Shown: positions 55,830-64,000 of the stretch, one piece after another
Layout of the letters: every line of letters begins with the position of its first letter
How positions within the stretch are numbered: position 1 is the first letter of the stretch
NCBI GenBank assembly: GCA_019828595.1
Contig: JAHQRK010000013.1
Location: 1-64,000, forward strand
Reading direction: 5' to 3'
From: Aphanomyces cochlioides
Lineage: Eukaryota > Oomycota > Saprolegniomycetes > Saprolegniales > Verrucalvaceae
DNA length: 64,000 nt
Notes under the pieces: model-generated
Told to the model about the DNA's origin: nothing
Databases searched by the model: none
What the model saw: only the letters and a program-made list of their open reading frames with translations
Made by a program: the position numbers and the translations under genes

Positions 55830-57283
55830 GCCTCGAGCTCAAGATGCTGTGTGGAGTGAGTTAACTATGCATTACGCCGTATCCGGCAAAATGTACAAGC
55901 AAGTAAAGTGCAAGCACTGCACAAAGCAGATTTCTGCTTCGGCGTCTCCGAGATCATATGCGAATATGTACAAAGGCTCCTCGGGGTATTGGACTGCACC
56001 GTCCTATCCTTGCCACTACTACCGAGGATACACTGCAAGCAATGCCACAGTCGGCCCCAGAGTTGCCTTGAAACTCAACTCATTACATCACTCGCCCAAG
56101 CAATTTATCCATCATGTTGCAGGAATCCAACCAATCACCCAATTTAATTCAGGGAAAACTACAGTTTCCGCGATTCTCATCAGAGCAATTATCGTTATTG
56201 GACTCTTCTTTAGCATTTGCATTGCACTGTACATCAACCCCATTTTCGTTCATTGAACATGAAGCTTGGAAATCATTTTTTCACCAGTTATATCCAGCAT
56301 ATAAACTCCCTGACAATGACAAAATTGGTGGTGTTTATCAACATATTATGGACAAGGTCTTTAATTTCTTGCGCTCCTGGAACCATATTTTATATTTCTC
56401 TAGATAGCGCAACTAATGTTCTTGGACAGCAGACCTTGAATTTCATGGCATGTTCCCCCATGGCGTTTTTTCTTGAACACTTGGATTTAGACTTGAATCG
56501 AGAAACTTCAGTCAACCTGTTGGAACTTGCCCGAGATGCTAAAAATCGTCTAGGAATGTCTCTTGGATATTCACAGTGGCCTCCAGACATTACATTCTCA
56601 TTTTGTCCGACTCTCCTAATGTCATGGTAAAATTGCGAAAACTATTGCTCTGCAATGGAAATTATATTGCTGTTTATGGATGTTCACCACACACATTAAA
56701 CAACCTGGCCCTTGATTTGCAAAGTGGCATACATACTGCACCTGTGCTGAAAGATTGTGTTGGTCTTGTGAAATATATACGAGGATCTCATTTGTTGCTT
56801 CGACTATATGATTCACATTGCAAGCAAAAATGGGGGCGTTCGTTCTCTCTGGTTCTTTTTACACTGACAAGATGGTCAACGTCTAAGTACATGTTTGAAA
56901 GTCTATTAAAAGTTAAGTCCATTTTGGTTATCCTGCCTGGACTAGCTACAGCAGAGAACTTCGCGCTCGATCAAAACTTAGTATGCAAGCTCATTTCAAC
57001 ATCATTTTGGAAGGGCGTTCAATCTTTAAACTCGCTTTTGGATTCGATTTGTACATCGCTTGGGTATTTGGAAAGTGATTTGGCTTCGTTTTCGTCGGTT
57101 TACGCTTGTTTTCTTTACATTAAATGCAAGCTGATAGCATTTGAAGACTCCTTGGATTCAACCATTGTAGTTTCAGAAATGCTGAAACTATTAAATAGTT
57201 CACAAGCGATTTGCTTCATTTACTCACCTTTGCTTTGTTACAGACCCGATATTCAATCATACGTGGTCAGAGATAGTATGTAA
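55830..57283 (+). pseudogene. hAT transposase remnant
   Basis: N-terminal BED-like finger (VKCKHCTKQISASASPRS), then in other frames FALHCTSTPFSFIEHEAWKS and YPAYKLPDNDKI, then YGCSPHTLNNLALDLQSG (the hAT C-x-A/P-H-x-L-N motif) and a long C-terminal frame to 57283 (RWSTSKYMFESLLKVKSI). At least three frame changes. Domain order fits hAT. Confidence 0.75.
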
Positions 57284-57296
57284 GTACGTGTCCGAA

Positions 57297-57339
57297 AAGT
57301 GATCATATTCACCCATACAAGGGGTGAATATGATCACTT
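57297..57339. repeat. Perfect 18-bp hairpin, 7-nt loop
   Basis: Arms 57297-57314 and 57322-57339, loop ATACAAG. Directly 3' of the hAT frame; followed by TATCCGGATATATAC. Could be a terminator-like or transposon-end structure. Confidence 0.85.
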
Positions 57340-58094
57340 GTATGCTTGATTGAGTACGTATCCGGATATATACGGTTATTTACGGATAACGAGTTGAGAC
57401 ATTGTCCCTTGTGGTCGAAGGCAACATGTAGGATTCATAGATGGCAAAATGGTCCTGGAGAATGAGGCAAAAAAACACTTTGGACTGTATAGACTTTGGT
57501 TATCACCAAATAAAGAGCAAAACTAATTCAAACCACTGGTGTATTTGAAATTAGCAGACTTTGAATTATTTCTGAGCTCTTATTGCGTCAATTTCAGCAG
57601 GTTGTAAAGATTTTGGATGCTTTGCTGGACATGTGTATGCAACTCAAGCTCTACTATTACATCTGACCTTGCAATGAGAGTAAGTAACCGGTCTTTAAGC
57701 CAGCGCTGCCTTTGCCTGGGAAATCAACACAAGAGATATGACATTCCAAGATCATTATTCTAGTGCGTTATCCGAAAATTTAGCGTTCATCCGGATGGTT
57801 GAGTTGGGTTGAGTTTCCGCTTAAGTGCGTTTTTTCATGTTTTCACCCGAATACTCCGGAGTATATATTTATATTTGTGGCACTGCAAAAGTTGATGAAA
57901 GTTCATTTATTTTAACTTCATTTGATTGAAGGGCGCGGACTTTTGCCAAAAGTGGGAACTATTTTACTAATTTTACCAAAAATGGGACAATTATGTCAAA
58001 AGTGGGGGCTGAGTGATTGTTGAAGTGGGGGCCTCAACAAAAAGTTTCTTATGGCCTCCACATTTGAAAATCTTCTTCTCCGTGGCCCCCACTA
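57340..58094. other. Non-coding with G-rich short repeats
   Basis: From about 57950 the sequence repeats '(C/G)CAAAAGTGGG' and 'AAAAATGGGA' blocks before the small zinc-finger ORF. No gene. Confidence 0.45.
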
Positions 58095-58460
58095 ATGAAG
58101 AAAGTCAGGTTCCCCTGTTCAAAGTGTGATGCCACCTTTTCTAGCAAGCGTAACATGAAAGTTCATCAAACACGACGAATTTGCAAGGAAAACCGAAACC
58201 CAAATCTTCGGAAAAAGCGGCTTCATGCCGCAAAGAAGGTTGTGAGGGCAAGGGATGCAAAGCGTAAGCGCAACAAGTACGTTCCCAAGTTAAAAAGATG
58301 TATTATCGGCCAATCTACAGCAAGAAAGTGGGTCGCGTCTGTCAACTGTGAAGACGAGCAACACGAAAAGTGCTTTCTAAAGATGGAAGCAGCATACCCC
58401 GAGCGCCATCCTGTGTACGGACGTCTTGAGGGACCTCCGCCATGTCCATTTTGCCGTTGA
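58095..58460 (+). CDS. Small C2H2 zinc-finger ORF
   Basis: 121 aa: MKKVRFPCSKCDATFSSKRN then KVHQTRRIC, a C2H2-like finger (C-x2-C-x12-H-x4-C), a strongly basic middle and a Cys-rich tail (NCEDEQHEKC, PPPCPFCR). Intact frame in a transposon-rich area. It may be a transposon accessory gene or an orphan gene. No family match beyond the finger. Confidence 0.55.
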   Translation: MKKVRFPCSKCDATFSSKRNMKVHQTRRICKENRNPNLRKKRLHAAKKVVRARDAKRKRNKYVPKLKRCIIGQSTARKWVASVNCEDEQHEKCFLKMEAAYPERHPVYGRLEGPPPCPFCR

Positions 58461-59029
58461 CCAAGTCTTCAGTAAACAAAGAATAGAAACCACTGTTCAT
58501 GCACAGTTGAGCTCTCAAAGCAACCACTGCTCACGCACATTCGACCACTCAAAGCAAATACTGTATGTCATCAGATTTCTCTATAAAAAAACTCACAGGT
58601 ACATGATTTATCACTAACGGCAGAAACACAGTCAGGTTTGTACTACGTAGTATGATTTACAGCTGTATACCCACATCATTTATAATTTTTAGCAGTAATA
58701 AAATCTTTGGCCATATCTTTATAAAAGTATTATACTCCCAAAAACGATAATGAAAAATTTATAAAACTATACAGCGAATTTTGATGAGCCTTTCCAATCG
58801 GTGTGTATATCTTTACCATATCATCGTTGTCTTGAGAACTACCCTGGTGCCAAACTGACGACTAGCCCTGTATCGAAGTGATTTACTGTTTTTGCTGGCC
58901 GAACTCATCAATGAATAAAATCTATTTAATGTAGTTCTAGTTCGGATGACCTACGTCTAGCTACATACAAAATTTGAGTTTCTTTTGCGCAAAACACAGA
59001 GAGATTTTATGAAAGCCTACCAAAGAACT

Positions 59030-59113
59030 TGCTCAAAAGAGATGGAGATTTGCTCAAAAGTACCGGAGATTTGATCAAAAGTACTGGAGATTTGCTCAAA
59101 ACTACAGGAGAAA
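59030..59113. repeat. Tandem repeat, 4 x 21 bp
   Basis: Four units of TGCTCAAAAGTACTGGAGATT-like sequence with a few changes. Lies just 3' of the MULE gene end and could be part of that element's end. Confidence 0.85.
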
Positions 59114-59153
59114 AGCTGACACAGATCCATGACCGATGTGATACCTGACTTTC

Positions 59154-60760
59154 TTTAGTTGTTCACACAAGAGCGTCTGTTGTGAAACATTTCACCACAC
59201 AAGGTGCATTTTCTGAGCTTGATCGACGAATTTGCCATGGGCAATTCCTGGTGGCTTCGGATGCGCTTTGTCTTCGTACGTCCCACGTTGTTCAGTGTTT
59301 TCAACGGGGGACCCTCATCTCTTGGAATAATACTCTCGTCAAGCACTAGCTCGACACCATCTTGACTTTCACAGCCATAGCCCATCAGAAAATTCTTCAC
59401 CAAGTAGCACGTGTCGCATGTGTCGTAGAGCTCATGGAGACGTTCACACTTGATCAATGTCGCGATGAAATGTCGGCACGGAAAGCCATTGACGCATGTA
59501 CGAGCACGTACACGTCTTAAAATCCAAATCAACACGGTGCTGAACTGGACAACCACGGGATTTTTGAACGAACGCCACGGAATTTGTTTTTCTGTGAACG
59601 GTGAACGTTCCAGCAAGCTTTTGCTGTTCCTTGATGGCATTCTCTGCATATGGAGTTGCCTTAAGGCATTTTCGCTCCCACTCTTCGCCTTGTTCTTGAC
59701 ACTCCAATGCTTGATCCATGAACTTGTCCATGTAGTCCTAGAAAAAATTGAAGGGGAACTTCAATCGTGATGGAATAGTAGCACCATTTGCTGATTCCAC
59801 AAAATTAGTCGTCCTCCAGCCAGTTAAGGTCTTCAGAATGTTACCAACAATATGTCTTGTGCAGTAACGAACAATGCATCCAACTTCGCTGATTTCTAAC
59901 GCAGATAGTAACCCTCGCCCACGGTCACTGGAGACTGGAACACCATCAAACTTGATGCTTGCTTTCTTCGGATTTTCCAGGAACCACCGACAATTTTCTT
60001 CGTCTTGTTCTGCATAAGGCAACCGCAAGCACGATATTGGTGTTGTTGCCAGTGCGTCCAACCAGAATGAGCATGATTTCGCGATGATTGCCATGCTTCA
60101 TGAACGACCCATCAATTCCTAGCACGCTTTGACCATGTTGTACGTGTCTTGATACCATGAAATTGCTGAGAAAGGCACGTTTGTAGCATCCTTGATAATC
60201 ACACTCAAAGGCTTGATGGCTTCCTCGATTTTGTTGGCAAAATATCTCGAGTGAGGACGGATGCTTCTTGAAATTTTCTTCATATTTTCCCAAATTGTCT
60301 TCTCGTATCGCTGCTTGAGCTCGATATATCATGGTCTTGCCACATGTCATAGCATTAGTTTGGTGGATCTGACTGATGAGCGAAAGAGCAGGCGTCTTAG
60401 GATTTCCCCTAACTGCTGCACGGGCTACTTGGACTTCACTGATCTGACGGCATGTTGGTTTCGAATGGCCAGTACAGCCATGATGCTCCAAGACAAATAA
60501 GCTGATGAAATAGCCATGGACATCCTTCTTCTTGGATTTTAAGACGCGTACTTCAAACGAACACGGTGTGCGACTTGAGCAGCGTACCACACTCTTCCCG
60601 CCCCTGGATGTCTTGTCCACTACGATTCCTTAGCCTTGTGTGAGAACGAAGTCTTGAAGAAAGCAGCGGCATGACTTTCTGTCCTTGAAAATCATGTTCT
60701 TGTACACAGCAAGGCCTTGCCCTGGCGGTCCGCCTTGGATGGTGTCTTCTTCGTTTACCA
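59154..60760 (-). pseudogene. Mutator-like (MULE) transposase
   Basis: Read right to left: N-terminal FLYWCH/FAR1-like zinc region (60600-60760, in which a TAA near 60634 interrupts the frame), then KSVVRCSSRTPCSFEVRVLK and HHGCTGHSKPTCRQIS, MULE domain with VLGIDGSFMKHGNHREIMLI (catalytic Asp), WFLENPKKAS, VSSDRGRGLL (second Asp) and CTRHIVGNIL, SWIM finger CTCSYMRQWLSVPTFHRD / GFPCRHFIATL, and a C-terminal knuckle CTLCGEMFHNRRSC at 59160-59215. At least three frame changes. Inactive in this form. Confidence 0.85.
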
Positions 60761-60943
60761 TGGCAATTCTTGTATTGACTGTCGGGACACATTAATTAGG
60801 CTAATTTCATACTATATATTAATTTTAACACTAATTTAAATGATGGCCCCACTGTTGGAAATTCCGGCACTACTCCAATTGAACCCCCGTCAGGATTTTA
60901 AATGCATTTTATACCGGATAACATTATCCGGACTTTACAGGAC

Positions 60944-62272
60944 AAAAGGAGTCATCCGAGGGTGAAGACGATATGCAGAAACAAAAACAAGTGTATTAGC
61001 ATTCTATACGAATAGCTATCACTAATCCTTTGAAATACGTACCTGTAGCATTAGTTGGAAAGAACTAGTTTCGCCACATAAACTTGTTGATAAACGACTG
61101 TAGCAGATCGCTGCGTACACCTCGCATCGCCTTCAAGTATTGGTTGATTCGGACTTCCCACACTCCGTCGATAGACAGAGTGTGGACACCGTTCACAGGA
61201 TTGACAAAATTTCTCGAATGGTTTACCCACATATGTGAGTATCCCATTCGAGCAAGAGCTGGTTTGTTCGCCAACGTGTTGCGCTCGTTAGCAGACACGT
61301 AAGCGCTGAACATGTCGGATACAATCAACATTCCTAAAATATGATTGTCCAAAATATTTTGAATATAAGACACCTTCTCGAATGTGATTGGCTATAATTG
61401 GAACGAGTCTTGCGTGGGTGCGATCATTGAAAGTCAACACACCAAACCACTTTTTGGTCTCCCTGTCAACTCCAACAAATAGCTATCGGTCTTCATGGTG
61501 AGTGCCGCGGCCATACTTTGACTTCTTCTTCAAAGAAGTCTCGTCTATTTCGACAATCGAGCCTACCCCTCCTATCTAATATACTGTTATATATAATAAT
61601 CGTATCTGCAGAATTTGTCAAAGGTACCTTACGAGTTCATTAACGCATTTCTCTGCTGCAGACTTCGCGACAAAACTGAAACCACTTGCTCACTGTAGTG
61701 TGTGAAGCATCGAGATCTTGCATTCATGACTTCGATGACTTCGTAGAAGTCCACTAATACAGAATTCGTATTATCTTGGACATGGGCATGTTTGACTTGG
61801 AAAACATAGTGTTCGCACGCACGCTGAATTCAACTTCGTACGAGGCACGTCGACAACTCCATTGCTTCTTATGGGACGATAACGTCATTGTATAACTGCA
61901 CTTAGGACAAGACATGCTAGACCTAAGTAATCCAACCTATGTAGGGAATGTGAATCCAGCTCATACACAGAGCTCACCTTCATACACCACTCAATCGTTG
62001 TCGATTCATGGAGTGTTGCTTGCATGACCTCCTTGTGGGTGTATCTCGACAAGTATGACGATTCCATTGCTATTTGAAAAGTGCTTGACTTGTTCAAAAA
62101 AGCAATTCACGGGGTCTAAACTGGAGATGTATACAAAAATTAAGTATATGAAATATGTGGCTGTCATGCCTTGCCGCCAAAAACGGAGGACAAACTTGTG
62201 GTCTGAATTTTATCCGGATAATATGTGGATGGAAATTCTCCATATCGTCTTCACCCTCGGATGACTCCTTTT
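60944..62272 (-). mobile_element. Merlin/ISXO2-type DNA transposon
   Basis: Perfect 32-bp terminal inverted repeats at 60944-60975 and 62241-62272 (begins AAAAGGAGTCATCCGAGGG). Length 1,329 bases. No target duplication is visible next to the ends. The transposase is on the minus strand. Confidence 0.88.
61065..61905 (-). pseudogene. IS1595-family (ISXO2/Merlin) transposase
   Basis: Right to left: zinc ribbon MSCPKCSYTMTLSSHKKQWS (about 61905 downward), a degraded helix region, then IVEIDETSLKKKSKYG (first catalytic Asp), LFVGVDRETKKWFGVL, LVPIIANHIREG, and after a frame change VSDMFSAYVS (second Asp), VNHSRNFVNPVNGVHTLSID, ending at 61065. This is the DDE_Tnp_IS1595 layout. A stop (TAG near 61484) and frame changes are present, so it is not functional as read. 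Confidence 0.8.
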
Positions 62273-63283
62273 AGATCAGCATCAGGCGTTTATCGAAAAG
62301 GACACATATTGTGTATTGTGATTGGAAATCGTAGGAACGGATTGCCTAGATTTCGATTTTGACGAATCAAATTAATTTCGAATTATTATTGGCTGGATTT
62401 GAATTGAGTTGAGATCGTTCGATTCACCAAGTTGAACGACGTTGAAGTTTACATGGTCCCAACTCCAGCAGCTTGTGTCTAGCTCAGATGGCGCACATGC
62501 TATGTGTAGTTTTCTAATGCCGAACGAAGCGTTTTTTAAATGACTTTAATATATATTATCACGATTGTGTGTTGTGAAAACAGGGCAAAGGTTTAGAATA
62601 TCTAGAATGCGTCAAGCACCTCATTCAGCGAGGTAATCCGACATTATGCGCATGCCTAGAGAAATGCAATGCAATTTGACGACGCAGTCTGCTTGGTGCA
62701 CATCATGAGGCGAATATGAACAAAATGAATCAGTGGTAAGATAATACATATACAACAACGAGGGAGCTAGGAAGATTCTTTGCAACGCGGAGGTATCTAG
62801 TTATTGAGTTATGTTTATGGTGGATGCGAGGCACGACATGAGCCATTTGGACGAGGGCATCAAACACATAACAAGTTATCAGTCGTCTAGTCATAGTCAG
62901 GTCTTTCTCTCTATATCGAGCTTGAGTTGTCGCCTGAAGCTTCAGACGACTAAGCCTAACATGAGTAGAAGGTGCATATACATTGCAGTGCCGCTCTGAC
63001 CGGCTCGTGAACTTGGGCCCCATTCATACGCTCCAAACACAAGATTGATTGCATAAACAGTATGATTGGTCAATATAAAGAGATTTTCTAGATGTGTGAT
63101 TGACCAATGAATCGTTGGAAATTTGGTCCTACAATTTGTCAAAAATTTCAGTCAAAATGAATTTCATACCATAATGAAATTAATGTGTGAGGTTTTTTAT
63201 GCGAAAAAAAAGGAAATTATCGGAATCTTGTTCCTACAATTCATCAAAATATCAAATAATAGCTCCTACATTTTCCGACTTAT
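62273..63283. other. Non-coding, possible decayed element ends
   Basis: Contains repeated TCCTACAATT(T/C)(G/A)TCAAAA near 63127 and 63233. No gene recognised. Confidence 0.45.
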
Positions 63284-64000
63284 TTGAGTTTACCCTGCAA
63301 AATCCGGATAATGTTATCTGGTAACCCACTTGCGTACTTGGATGAAGCACAGGCAGATTTCGTTGCAACTCACAGAGTCTCGATATACAAGACTTCCATT
63401 TGGAGAATTCTCCATGCTTCTGGTTTCACATGGAAAGTCTTGGAGAGACGTGCAATGCACATCAAGGAGCGAGATGTGTTTCGTTTTGCTTACGAGGTCA
63501 GTCAAGTGGATTGGTCGTACCAAAACATTGTTTTCCTCGACGAGGCATCCTTTGACAATAGAGGGATGATTCGGAAACAGGGATATGCGCTTAAAGGTTC
63601 AAACTGGCAATCCGGGGGGATTTTGAACGGAAACCACGGGTGTCTATCTTAGCATTTATCGGTATCAATGGAGTCATTGACTACTTTGATACGGATGGCA
63701 CTTTTGATCGGTTGGAATTTGTTCGGTGCTGTCAAAACTTTGTGCACAGCCCAAGACGCCATGTTAGCCAGTACCCTGGACCTAATTCCGTGTGGATTAT
63801 TGATGGCGCGGCAATTCACCGTCATGCCGAGATTGTTCATTACCTCCGAAGTGTTGGAATTGTTGTCATTTATCTCCCAGCATATTTTCCCTTTTTCAAC
63901 CCAATAGCACAACGGTATGTCCACGAAATTTGACAAGCTACTGATGCCATGCGCTTGTTGATTTGTCACAGTCAACAATGTGCTTCTTTACTTTGAATTG
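63284..64000 (+). pseudogene. Tc1/mariner (IS630-type) transposase, 3' part truncated by window
   Basis: Frame 1 (63284-63652) holds VATHRVSIYKTSIWRILHAS (HTH) and NIVFLDEASFDNRGMIRKQG (first catalytic Asp). After a one-base shift near 63635 the second frame reads SILAFIGINGVIDYFDTDG, VWIIDGAAIHRH (second Asp) and YLPAYFPFFNPIA; the third acidic residue that normally follows FNPI (Glu/Asp) is Ala. It stops at 63931-63933, with QATDAMRLL type sequence continuing after it. The element may extend beyond the window. Confidence 0.75.

Noticed and set aside
1..64000. tRNA or rRNA genes
   Set aside because: I looked for tRNA-like arms and rRNA-like stretches and saw none that I could support by eye.

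Overview
This window is one end of a eukaryotic nuclear chromosome. It opens with roughly 40 units of the C-rich telomere strand (CCCCCAAA) and then passes through subtelomeric debris, a compact gene-dense block and a transposon-rich block. Very short introns (about 37-49 bases, GT..AG), inter-genic gaps of tens of bases, a paralogous family of Cys/His-rich zinc-finger proteins with QVYAR/RHGG motifs, CBM1 and CBM25 carbohydrate-binding modules and ankyrin-TKL kinases all point to an oomycete, most likely of the Saprolegniales (Aphanomyces/Saprolegnia-like). That assignment is inference from gene content; there is no rRNA or marker gene to settle it.

Layout. 1-343: telomere. 344-2100: subtelomeric repeats, a cluster of short GC-rich hairpins and hAT transposase debris. 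2130-5374: an ankyrin-repeat/TKL kinase gene broken by three one-base frame losses. 6355-7350: a truncated GH71 copy with one nonsense codon, next to a full CBM25-CBM25-GH71 alpha-glucanase gene (7973-9922). 10998-12078: a CBM1-polysaccharide deacetylase gene with breaks. 12189-37291: ordinary genes in tight packing: HD-domain protein, GUCD1-like, TOM1-like VHS/GAT trafficking protein, bubblegum-type acyl-CoA synthetase, zinc-finger protein, a START-like candidate, purple acid phosphatase, OLA1/YchF GTPase, PNRC-like protein, a PHD/PDZ/Tudor-type chromatin reader, a very large secreted EF-hand protein, and a second zinc-finger gene. I could rebuild complete exon chains, in phase throughout, for the TOM1-like (5 exons, 493 aa), acyl-CoA synthetase (13 exons, 633 aa) and phosphatase (3 exons, 517 aa) genes.

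37.5-64 kb is a transposon graveyard: a Tourist-like MITE, a foldback family with ~411-bp nearly perfect inverted ends, a PIF/Harbinger element carrying only the Myb/SANT-like protein, a 5.4-kb Copia element with both LTRs and a 5-bp target duplication, a HARBI1 transposase with a replaced catalytic residue, a plant-type mariner, a hAT, a MULE, a Merlin/ISXO2 element with 32-bp perfect TIRs, and a Tc1-like element running toward the window end. Two further broken copies of the zinc-finger family sit among them.

How the genes fit together: the telomere-proximal genes (GH71 pair, CBM1-deacetylase) are secreted carbohydrate-active enzymes and the kinase is a signalling gene, the fast-evolving content expected of subtelomeres; the middle block is housekeeping (endosomal sorting, lipid activation, phosphate recovery, translation GTPase, chromatin reading). 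I did not find a clear new defence-like or operon-like system; the most novel items are the telomere repeat unit, the subtelomeric hairpin cluster, the nested foldback/Harbinger structure, the chromatin reader architecture and the giant secreted EF-hand protein.
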